Source: Flammeovirga agarivorans
GTDB taxonomy: Bacteria > Bacteroidota > Bacteroidia > Cytophagales > Flammeovirgaceae
NCBI RefSeq assembly: GCF_012641475.1
Contig: NZ_JABAIL010000003.1
Coordinates: forward strand, 622,318 to 686,317
Length of the DNA stretch: 64,000 nt
Reading direction: 5' to 3'
Position numbers and translations under genes: made by a program. The notes under the pieces are model-generated. The model did no database searches. It was not told the DNA's origin and saw nothing but the letters and a program-made list of their open reading frames with translations. Below are positions 16,823-25,300 of the stretch, one piece after another. Numbering within the stretch: position 1 is the stretch's first letter; each line of letters opens with the position of its first letter.

Positions 16823-17468
16823 CCAAACAACTTTTTCGTGGGAGGCTTTTGAAGCAGCTCCCGTTGTAGGAATCCTAAGAGGTGTCACAGTAGATACATT
16901 AAATAGAATTATACCTGTCTATCAAAAAGCAGGATTTTCTACGATTGAAATTACGATGAATACTGAAGGAGCAACAGATTTAATCGCTCAATTAAGAGAT
17001 GAATATCCATCGCTAAATGTAGGTGCAGGTACTGTTTGTTCTATGGATGACTTAGAAAAAGCATTAATGGCTGGAGCACAGTTTATTGTTACGCCAATTC
17101 TTAATGAAGAGGTTATAATAAAATGTAAAGAAATCGGTGTTCCAAGTTTTGTGGGTGCATTAACACCAACAGAGATATACAATGCTTGGACATTAGGTGC
17201 GGCAGCGGTAAAAGTTTTTCCATGTAGTCAGTTTGGTGTAGGGTATATCAAAGATGTGTTAGCTCCATTAAATACTATTAAATTATTACCTACAGGTGGT
17301 GTGACAAAAGATAATATTGCGGACTTCTTTAAAGTAGGAGCCATAGGTGTAGGTATGGGCGGTTCTTTGTTTCCCAAACCATTAATGGAAGAAGGAAAAG
17401 AAGAAGAACTAATGCAATATTTGATCAGTTTAAAAAAAGAAATACCAACAGCGACGATACTCTCTTAA
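16815..17468 (+). CDS. dgoA: 2-dehydro-3-deoxy-6-phosphogalactonate aldolase (KDPGal/KDPG aldolase family)
   Basis: This class I aldolase cleaves 2-keto-3-deoxy-6-phosphogalactonate to pyruvate and glyceraldehyde-3-phosphate. Family marks are G-I-L-R-G near the start, E-I-T-M-N-T, G-A-G-T-V, the Schiff-base lysine K133 in A-V-K-V-F-P, and L-P-T-G-G-V. The 217-residue length is typical. It overlaps the kinase gene by 8 bp and ends 4 bp before the esterase gene. It completes the pathway started by the aldehyde dehydrogenase and the enolase-superfamily enzyme. A KDPG (gluco) aldolase would look very similar; context favours KDPGal. Confidence 0.9.
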   Translation: MSNQTTFSWEAFEAAPVVGILRGVTVDTLNRIIPVYQKAGFSTIEITMNTEGATDLIAQLRDEYPSLNVGAGTVCSMDDLEKALMAGAQFIVTPILNEEVIIKCKEIGVPSFVGALTPTEIYNAWTLGAAAVKVFPCSQFGVGYIKDVLAPLNTIKLLPTGGVTKDNIADFFKVGAIGVGMGGSLFPKPLMEEGKEEELMQYLISLKKEIPTATILS

Positions 17469-17472
17469 ATCA

Positions 17473-18651
17473 ATGAAATTTCTAAAGCTATTTTTAGTAT
17501 TTCAATTATTCCAATCTTATTCTTGGGCATATGAGGTAAAAACTGAGGTTGTAAAGACTGTAGATGGTTTTGCCTTGCCAATAACAATATTACTACCGGA
17601 AGGGGAAGGACCTTTTCCGGTAGTTTTTAATGTTCATGGTGGCGGTTGGAATGGTGGAACGACGACCCAAGTACCCGAGGCGAGTGTAGGTGATTTTGCG
17701 GCAACAATTACAGATGAAACCCAAGTAATACATGTTGGTATAGGTTATCGTTGTAAACTACAAAATGGAACTTTTGAAAAAGCAATACAGGATATCGATG
17801 CCGCTTTCAAATGGTTTTCGAAAAGAGCGAAACTATATCAAGCTGATATGAAAAGAGTGGGTTTTACGGGAGGATCTGCAGGAACACCATTGTCAAGTGT
17901 ATATACGCAAACCGTTAAAGATTGCAAGTTATATATAGGTATTAATGGAGTATATGATCTTCCAAAAAGAGATCCTAAAAAATCGTCTTTCCCAGATAAA
18001 AAAACAGCACACCTTTATAAGATTGACACTGAAGAAACCATGAGAAACGCTTCGGCTGTTTATCATCTAAAGCCAAACAAAATTCCATATACGTTGCTGG
18101 TTCATGGTACTTATGATCATACCATTGACATCATACAGAGTCAAAATTTCCAGAAAGAAATTGAAAAGAAAGGAGGGAAATGTGAATTACTATCCTTTGA
18201 AAAAATACCTCATGGGTTATTACGGACTTACTATCCTCATGTTTATGAGACCACTGTAAATAGAGTCACTGAGCTGTATGTTAGTGAATTAGGGGTAGAT
18301 CGAAAAGCCATAGACCTTGTAAATAAGAAATTAGCGATAGAATTAGAAAAATATAGGGATCTTAAAACGCTATCAAAAGATAAGATTTTAGGCAAATGGT
18401 CGTGTCCCAAAAAATGGTTACAAGATGCATTAGAAGTGACATTCACTACGGATAATATTGTTAGTATAAAAGTAAATAACCAACCTACCGTAACTACTGC
18501 TTATCATATGGAAAATGAGCAAGTCATTGCAAAAGTTGGAAACAGGAAGTATGCGTTTAGAATGCAAATAAACGGTGTACTGTATTATTACCGAACTGTA
18601 AAGCAAGCGGAAGGCAGGAAGGTAATGTTTGAAAAGAAAACTGAAAATTAA
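17473..18651 (+). CDS. Secreted alpha/beta hydrolase, putative esterase
   Basis: This is a predicted periplasmic serine esterase of the alpha/beta hydrolase fold. A signal peptide (MKFLKLFLVFQLF..., cleavage after S-W-A) is followed by the oxyanion motif H-G-G-G-W, the nucleophile S135 in G-G-S-A-G, and candidate acid and base residues in H-G-T-Y-D-H and I-P-H-G-L. About 110 further residues beyond the core (from about 290) form a small beta-rich tail of unknown role. It lies 4 bp after the aldolase gene and is the last gene of the operon. It may remove acetyl or other ester groups from the polysaccharide; the substrate is not shown by the sequence. Confidence 0.78.
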   Translation: MKFLKLFLVFQLFQSYSWAYEVKTEVVKTVDGFALPITILLPEGEGPFPVVFNVHGGGWNGGTTTQVPEASVGDFAATITDETQVIHVGIGYRCKLQNGTFEKAIQDIDAAFKWFSKRAKLYQADMKRVGFTGGSAGTPLSSVYTQTVKDCKLYIGINGVYDLPKRDPKKSSFPDKKTAHLYKIDTEETMRNASAVYHLKPNKIPYTLLVHGTYDHTIDIIQSQNFQKEIEKKGGKCELLSFEKIPHGLLRTYYPHVYETTVNRVTELYVSELGVDRKAIDLVNKKLAIELEKYRDLKTLSKDKILGKWSCPKKWLQDALEVTFTTDNIVSIKVNNQPTVTTAYHMENEQVIAKVGNRKYAFRMQINGVLYYYRTVKQAEGRKVMFEKKTEN

Positions 18652-18685
18652 AATTGTATATATTCATTCAAAGAAAGTTTATGAT

Positions 18686-18720
18686 AAAAGGATTTAACCG
18701 CTGGTTGATCCTTTTTTTAT
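18686..18720 (+). terminator. Terminator of the anhydrosugar operon
   Basis: AAAAGGAT followed by AACC pairs with GGTT and ATCCTTTT across 18686-18716, followed by a T-run. It lies about 35 bp after the esterase stop. Confidence 0.8.
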
Positions 18721-18736
18721 TGTACAATTATGTAAA

Positions 18737-18802
18737 TATCAATATCGTACTACTTATGGTGTAAATAAGGAAAGAAGTGTGCAGATTATATACCTAATTT
18801 TA
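18737..18802 (+). promoter_or_regulatory. Operator-promoter module of the GH71/99-like gene
   Basis: Half-site TATCAATA at 18737-18744 and half-site GGTGTAAA at 18758-18765 start 21 bp apart with GTACTACTT between them. Exactly 29 bp later comes TAATTTTA at 18795-18802, which fits TAnnTTT[GA]. Confidence 0.65.
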
Positions 18803-19072
18803 AAATATATTAAATAATAGAAGTCAAAAGGGGATTGATTTGGAAATATTTCATGAATTCAACGAGGAAATTATCAAAATGATTATAACATAGTATGCCT
18901 GATTTGATATCGGTGTACTACCCTTCTTCCAAGTTGAAATAAATAATCAATTACTTTTTGATCCCAAATACTTTGGAATACTAATATACCAGCACCTGTA
19001 TTCTACTGTTTTATAAAAGCACTATTTCAAGTGTTTAAGTGAACGAATTACTATCTGTACTTACTAAATTTT

Positions 19073-20980
19073 ATGACGATGAAACAAATTATTTTACTTT
19101 CTTTTCTATTAGTTTTTACTACTCTTTCAAATAGTATTGCTCAAACCTCTAATTATTTTACAGAGAAATTGGTATTTGCCACAAATCATCCAATACTCAA
19201 TTATGGTAATACCACATCTTACCTTAAAGGGATGAGGTATGAAACATTAATGGCTACAGAGGAAGATAGTCTTGTAGGACGGTATAGAAGTTACCTCCCT
19301 CAAGTATCTCAAATGACCAATCCAATGCCATTAAATGAAGCTGTAGAATTCGAGATGCGTACTGCAAAAAGTATGGGGGTTGATGGCTTCAAATTTTTTG
19401 TCAACGTAGATGCCAATAAATATTACCTTAATAGGTTTATCGATGTAATTATCGAGTATGTGACTGTTGCATCACGAAAAGATATTGATTTCCAATTTTC
19501 AGTATGCATCAACTTTCCAAAATGGACCAAAAGGAGAGCAGATTATTTAAAAGAGACGACTTTCCAGAGGTTGGACCAGTTGTTTAAAAGAACGAACTAC
19601 TCTAAACTGTGGTTAAGAAATAATAAAAATGAGATCGTTGTCTTTACTACAGAAAGTAGTAAGATTATTCAAGAATGTATACCAAAAAGAGATGTAAAAT
19701 ATTTTTTGGATAACCCAACAATCTTCAAGAAAATCGCTGGGGAATATGATGAGATAGAGAAAAGGTTAGGAACTCCGATTTCTATAGTTTACCATTCTTC
19801 ATTTCCTCCTAATGTATCGTATAACCATTTAGTATTAGATCATTTTCCAGCACTATCTTGTGTAAAATACTCTCAATTTTATGACCCTGGTGTTGAAAGT
19901 ATTAGAAAAATCTGTAAGCAAAGAAAAAGACCTTTTATTCAGCATGTATTTCCTGATCAGTTAAGTACACAAATGATTTTAAAGGAAAATGATAAAAAGG
20001 TCGCGGAAAAATCAAAACTCAGTTATACCTTAAAAAAGAAAGATGTGTACCTGAAATCACAAAGTTTAAAACTAACACAAGGATTCAGAGATTTATTGGG
20101 TAAAGCGGTTTCTAGAGATGCAGACTTTATAGATGTAAGTTCTTGGAATCTTTATGAAGAAGGGTCACATTTAGCACCCGAAATGCACCATGGATATGCA
20201 AATGGCTTATTGCTTAAGTACTACAAAAATATTTGGAAAACTGGCGTCGAAAAGATCGAGAAAGAATTCGTAATTACTTCTTACAAAAGCTATAACAGTA
20301 CTCAAAGAGCAGATACAGATATTGAGGTAAGAACCAGTTTGTCTATGTACCCTGATAAAGATCAAGATAGTATAGAAGTGGTGACAGTTCTTAATTATCC
20401 TGCGGATGTTTACTGCAATAATAAGTATTTGGGAGAAGCAAAAAAGGGTATATCAGCTTTCTATGCTCCAAAGAAAATAGGGACAGTATCCGTTGAAGTG
20501 AAAAGAAAGAATAAAGTGGTGATCGGATATGAAACGCCAAAAGCAATTATCAGTTCTCCAAAGAGAATGGATTGGTTAACATATTCATTCTGTAACCTGG
20601 ACGAAGAGTTAGCAAGAGATACGCAAAACTATATTTTGGATAACGAAATGAAACATATGAGAAAGCGTTTCTTGTTATCCAAGGAGCAACAAGGAGCGTG
20701 GAGAATCGCTGCATACACCCGATACCAAAGTGATCTATTAGCGGCACAACAATTTGGTCAATTACCAGATAAGTATTTAGCAGCTAGAGACAAGAACGAA
20801 AAGAAATATAGAGCTGATATTAATAAGATCATTAAAGATCTAGATTATGAAGTGTGGCTAGAATTGGAAGAAAAGGCAAAGTCTGTAGAAGGTATACAAG
20901 ACATGATGATGCCCTCTGTACTTCCTAAAGAGCTGGATGGTTATAACATCTTGCCGGTGGCAAATCCTTTAAACAATTAG
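19073..20980 (+). CDS. Secreted GH71/GH99-like putative glycoside hydrolase
   Basis: This is a secreted protein of 635 residues; the second in-frame ATG at 19079 gives an equally good signal peptide (MKQIILLSFLL..., cleavage after S-I-A). The N-terminal half reads like a (beta/alpha)8 barrel of the GH71/GH99 kind, with A-V-E-F-E-M-R-T-A-K-S-M-G-V-D-G-F-K-F-F-V-N near residue 100 and the late motif S-W-N-L-Y-E-E-G-S-H-L-A-P near residue 360, comparable to the N-x-W-x-E-G-T segment of those families. The C-terminal 200 residues are charged, with no recognised domain. The assignment rests on these two segments only. It has its own operator-promoter and a terminator, so it is monocistronic. It is a candidate for a missing endo-acting or anhydrogalactosidase activity of the locus. 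Confidence 0.65.
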   Translation: MTMKQIILLSFLLVFTTLSNSIAQTSNYFTEKLVFATNHPILNYGNTTSYLKGMRYETLMATEEDSLVGRYRSYLPQVSQMTNPMPLNEAVEFEMRTAKSMGVDGFKFFVNVDANKYYLNRFIDVIIEYVTVASRKDIDFQFSVCINFPKWTKRRADYLKETTFQRLDQLFKRTNYSKLWLRNNKNEIVVFTTESSKIIQECIPKRDVKYFLDNPTIFKKIAGEYDEIEKRLGTPISIVYHSSFPPNVSYNHLVLDHFPALSCVKYSQFYDPGVESIRKICKQRKRPFIQHVFPDQLSTQMILKENDKKVAEKSKLSYTLKKKDVYLKSQSLKLTQGFRDLLGKAVSRDADFIDVSSWNLYEEGSHLAPEMHHGYANGLLLKYYKNIWKTGVEKIEKEFVITSYKSYNSTQRADTDIEVRTSLSMYPDKDQDSIEVVTVLNYPADVYCNNKYLGEAKKGISAFYAPKKIGTVSVEVKRKNKVVIGYETPKAIISSPKRMDWLTYSFCNLDEELARDTQNYILDNEMKHMRKRFLLSKEQQGAWRIAAYTRYQSDLLAAQQFGQLPDKYLAARDKNEKKYRADINKIIKDLDYEVWLELEEKAKSVEGIQDMMMPSVLPKELDGYNILPVANPLNN

Positions 20981-21012
20981 TTTTTACCTACGGATAAAGA
21001 TAGTAATTCAAT

Positions 21013-21056
21013 CAAAGGAGTGCCCCTTGGGTACTCTTTTGTCTTTATCGTTTTTT
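21013..21056 (+). terminator. Terminator after the GH71/99-like gene
   Basis: AAAGGAGT and GCCC pair with GGG and ACTCTTTT across 21013-21041. A T-rich tail with a T-run at 21051-21056 follows. Confidence 0.7.
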
Positions 21057-21072
21057 AGGTTTCAACATAAAG

Positions 21073-21110
21073 AAAAGGGAGATGATAAATTTAATTATCA
21101 TCTCCCTTAT
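21073..21110 (-). terminator. Terminator of the AraC regulator gene
   Basis: AAGGGAGATGATAA at 21075-21088 pairs perfectly with TTATCATCTCCCTT at 21095-21108 around a 6-nt loop. It lies between convergent genes and may act in both directions. Confidence 0.75.
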
Positions 21111-21152
21111 ATATTTGATTATGTTTATTTGAAATTACTTGTCAAGAGGTGA

Positions 21153-22040
21153 TTATACCATTGACTCTAAAAGTTGCCCACTTAAGTGCATTTTTTGATA
21201 GTCTCTCGGACTTACATTTTTCAGTTTCTTAAATTGTCTATTAAAGTTGGTCTGTGAATTAAAACCACAAGAATAAGTAATCTGACTGATGGATAACTCA
21301 TTTTCAATCAGTAGTTTGCAGGCGTGTCCGATTCTTACTTCATTTAAGAATTGTGAGAAAGGTTTATGTGTTCTTTTCTTAAAGAATCGACAAAAAGGAG
21401 ATATTCCTAAATAAGAAAGTTCAGCAACTTCTGACAACTGAATTTCTCTATGGAAATTATCTAACACAAATTGATACACCTTATTGATACGCTCTGAATC
21501 CTTATCATTTAGTTCTTCACTAAAACCACTACTTGCAAATTGATTGATATCATCAGTAATAGATAGTTTATGAAGAATTTCCATAAGAATAAGCATTCCT
21601 GAGAAGCCTGTCGTTTTATTCAATTTCAATAAAAGTTGAAAAATCTCTTCCTTTAATGCAGTATCCCTAAATTCAAGCCCATTATTTGCTTTCTCAAAAA
21701 GCTTCTTAATAAGTACAGTTTCGTTCAACTCAAAGAAAGCTTTACCTAAGAACTCAGGCTCAAATTGTAAGATAAGTGTATCGGTTTCCAAACCGAGGTT
21801 ATTGTAGTATTCTGGAGAGTTTTTCCAAAGGTGTGGAAGGTTCGAGCCGACTAATACAAGCTCTCCTTCTTGAAATTCACCAACATGATCTCCAAGAAAG
21901 CGTAGTCCAGAGCCTTTGTTTACATAAATCAATTCTAACTGTCTGTGGTAATGCCAGTCTTCATCCAAACATGGTTTTTGGTTTCGATAAATGGCAAAAC
22001 TTCTGTTAGTAGGAGTAATTTTCTTTTGAAGTAATTTCAT
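21153..22040 (-). CDS. AraC family transcriptional regulator with cupin sensor domain
   Basis: This one-component regulator has 295 residues. The N-terminal half is a cupin-type ligand-binding domain with D-W-H-Y-H near residue 28, G-x-G-x-x-x-x-G, and S-N-L-P-H-L-W. The C-terminal 100 residues hold the two helix-turn-helix motifs of AraC proteins, with L-S-E-V-A-E-L-S-Y-L-G-I-S-P and I-S-Q-I-T-Y-S-C-G-F-N-S-Q-T-N-F-N-R-Q-F-K-K. It is the only DNA-binding regulator in the window; no hybrid two-component sensor or ECF sigma/anti-sigma pair is present. It is divergent from the large beta-helix gene, and an operator copy lies 81 bp upstream of its start. I infer that it controls the locus in response to a small sugar and may regulate itself. 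Confidence 0.92.
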   Translation of the reverse strand: MKLLQKKITPTNRSFAIYRNQKPCLDEDWHYHRQLELIYVNKGSGLRFLGDHVGEFQEGELVLVGSNLPHLWKNSPEYYNNLGLETDTLILQFEPEFLGKAFFELNETVLIKKLFEKANNGLEFRDTALKEEIFQLLLKLNKTTGFSGMLILMEILHKLSITDDINQFASSGFSEELNDKDSERINKVYQFVLDNFHREIQLSEVAELSYLGISPFCRFFKKRTHKPFSQFLNEVRIGHACKLLIENELSISQITYSCGFNSQTNFNRQFKKLKNVSPRDYQKMHLSGQLLESMV

Positions 22041-22120
22041 TTCGTCATTTCATAGTTACATACCAATATCTACAAATTTGCACCTATTTTGATAAAAATC
22101 AATTATTTCGATCTGTATTA

Positions 22121-22186
22121 TGTCAAAATAGTGTTGGTATGTGTGAATACATGTCTCATTGACACTAATTATTTCATCGATATTTG
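22121..22186 (+). promoter_or_regulatory. Operator-promoter module A of the large beta-helix gene
   Basis: Half-site TGTCAAAA at 22121-22128 and half-site TGTGAATA at 22142-22149 start 21 bp apart. Exactly 29 bp later comes GATATTTG at 22179-22186. It lies in the divergent region with the AraC gene, so it could also influence that gene. Confidence 0.7.
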
Positions 22187-22245
22187 ACTCACTGATGAAC
22201 ATAACGCCCAATATTAAGTACATACAATGCTGTTTTGTATAAAGA

Positions 22246-22308
22246 AGTCAATATAGCATTGAAAATAGTGAAATAAGGGCCATAGATGAGTAAAGCAGCT
22301 ACCATTTG
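22246..22308 (+). promoter_or_regulatory. Second operator copy B upstream of the large beta-helix gene
   Basis: Half-sites AGTCAATA at 22246-22253 and AGTGAAAT at 22267-22274 are close to consensus and start 21 bp apart. The nearest promoter-like string, with TTTG at 22305-22308, is 3 bp closer than in the other modules, and the ATG follows after only 16 bp. Confidence 0.55.
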
Positions 22309-22324
22309 CTAAATTTTAATTACG

Positions 22325-25300
22325 ATGAATGAAATGAAAATTACCACTAATTTTTTTATCATATTTTTTGTCCATTCCCTTTTTTTTGGAAGTCAATTAT
22401 ATGCCACAGATTATTATATCGATGCGCAAAATGGAAATGATACCTATAATGGAACATCTGAAAAGACTCCTTGGAAATCACTTCAGAAAGTCAATACGAT
22501 TACCTTATCTGCTGGAGATCATGTATATCTAAAGTCAGGACAAGAACATAAAGGACAACTCAAGCCAAAAGGCAGTGGAACAGAGGCATTACCTATTGTG
22601 ATTACAAAATATGGTGGAGATATTCTTCCAGTCATTAATGGTCAAGGTTACAGAGCTAATATTTATCTGAATAATGTAGCAGGCTATGAAATCCTTGATT
22701 TAGAATTCATTAATGACGGAGGTGATGCTTTAGATGATCATGAAAAAACGGACATCAACAGGGCTGCAATATATATTACATCAACTTTAAAAATTGAAAA
22801 GTATTTTTTGCTGAAAGGATTAAAAATTCATGACATCTATCCAAAAGGACCAACAGTAGATGAAGACGGGGATCCCACTTATAACGGTCAAGCATTAACC
22901 ATTTCTACTTCTTCTAAAAACCCTACATACATAGAGAAGTTGATTATGGAGGATTGTGATATCTATGATATCGGATATAGAGCTATCACAACAGGGAGAT
23001 GGTCTAGAGAGAATACAGAAGCAGCCTATTTATATCATAAAGATTTTGTATTGAGAAATAACAACATCTACGATATCGGTGGAGCTGGAATAGTACCAAT
23101 TCATATAGATGGTCTATTAGTAGAAGGAAATACTACAAACTTTACTGGATCCACCAAAGACCCTAGAATGATTGGTAGAGGTAGTGGTATTTGGCCACTT
23201 TACTGTAAAAATGTTGTTATTCAACATAACAATTTCATGCGAGCAAGAGGCAAAAAAGATTCTTGTGGAGCACATGTTGATATTGGGAATGAAAATACGC
23301 TTATCCAATACAATTACAGTTATGATAATGAAGGAGGATTTGTAGAAATTCTAGGGAAAAATATCAATACGATTTATCGCTATAATGTTAGTGTAAATGA
23401 TGGTTGGAGAGTTAAAAATGATCGATCGCCTCAGTATGGGGTGATCTTCTGGATGTCGGGATATGCCGGAAATGGGGAACCTAATGAAGGGTCTATCAAT
23501 ACTCAAATTTACAATAACACCATTTATGTTGGAGAGGATATAACAACAAGAATATTAATGGATTATGGAATGGATACCCACTTTAAAAACAATATTGTAA
23601 TAAACGATGGGGAATTAATCTATTATGAAAAAAGAGATATTGGTACTCACTTCGACTACAATTATTTCTATGGAAATGATATAAAATTGCAACAAAGTAA
23701 TAAACCAATGCCTTATGGAAGTAATGATGTTGTTGGAGTAGATCCACAGGTATTGAATGCAGGTAGTTTATTGGATAGAGATTATAGGATCAAATCAACA
23801 TCACCAACGATAGGGACAGGGGCAGTAATAGATGAAAATGGTGGTCTAGATTATTGGGGGCAAGATTTACCGAATGGTAAACCGACAATAGGTGCTTATG
23901 AATATAATGTTACCTCTTCAGGAGACTTACCGACTCAATTTTATGTTGATGCTGAAAGAGGAGATGACACGAATTCTGGGAATGACCTTAAAGCAGCGTA
24001 TAAATCACTAGAAATGATAAATAAGTTATCTCTGGTGCCTGGTGATAAAGTATATTTAAAAGGAGTTTTTGAGGGTGCTCAATTGAATATCGGTAATAGT
24101 GGATCAGAAGAAAATCCAATAATCATTGCGGGAATTTCAGAAGAAGAAACTCCTACACTTGTGATGAATGCATCCACTTCAGCAATAATATTAACGAACG
24201 CTGATTATGTAACATTACGAAACCTTAAGATTGAAAAAGGAGAAGGTAATAATCTTCAACCTTCAATAAAAGGTGTTTTCAATAATGCATTGGATCATCA
24301 TGATTTATCATTTGAAAACATACATATTTTTAATACAGCAGGGCATGGCTTTTCTTTTGTACCTGACAATGGAAACTTAAGTAATTTGAGCTTTAAAAAT
24401 GTAAGTGTAAGTAACTCGAAAGGAAGCGGACTAGTAGCAAAGGATGTATCAAACATCACAATTGAGTCTAGTGAATTTTTAGACAATGAAGGTTATGCTT
24501 ACTTTTTCGAAGGGGAAAATTCAATGGATATATACAGAAATAGAACAGTAAATAATGCATTAGGAGTGCTGTCTGCTTCTGAAGATGGTCAAAATATTGT
24601 TGCTCGATTTAATATTTCAATTAATGATGGACAATTTGATGCAGATGGAAAGCTATGGAATATTGGTTCAAGTTCAACTTTTAAAGGCTTCAATAACACG
24701 ACATATATTCCAATAAATAGAAACTTAAATGTAGTTGTCGGTGATCAATCGTCTGTAGAGTTACGAAACAATTTATTTTATCATGATGGCAAAGTCACTT
24801 TTGATTTACCATCGGCTTATACAGCAGATTATAATGCGTTTTTTGGTATTTCTGAGAAACCATCATTCACTTTTGGCGAACATACAGTTTTTGAAGATCC
24901 TTTGGTAATGGATAAAACTTCTGTGGAGGCAGAAGGGTTTATTTTGTCACGAACTTCACCTTTAAATGAGGCAGGAGAGATGATTGAAAATATTGGCCCT
25001 GTGGATTATTTTGGAGATGATATTGAGAATATTTCAGCATGGAATATTGGATTCAATATGGTCGCTTCAAATGAAATTGTTGGAGACAGAGTAGACCCTG
25101 AAAAAATTTATATTGATCCTGTAAATGGAGATGATGAAAATGATGGGTTTTCCCCAGAACAAGCATTAAAATCATTAGAGCAATTATCAAATACTAGAAT
25201 TATTGCAGGAGATGAAATACTGTTGTCAACAGAAAGTGTTCACCAAGGACAACTTCAAATTATCGGTTATGGAACCCTGGATAAGCCAATCAAAGTAACG

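Larger units (their letters stand above)
18652..19072. other. Intergenic region with terminator, operator-promoter and long leader
   Basis: This 421-bp gap holds the operon terminator and the operator-promoter module at 18737-18802. About 270 bp then separate the promoter box from the next ATG. This leader contains a second GTACTAC string at 18915-18921 without a matching promoter box. I see no gene in it. Confidence 0.6.

Noticed and set aside
13292-17468. Interpretation of the operon as a plain D-galactonate (De Ley-Doudoroff) pathway
   Set aside because: It cannot be excluded, but no galactose 1-dehydrogenase of the usual type or lactonase is present, and the aldehyde dehydrogenase with a sulfatase-rich locus fits anhydrogalactose better.
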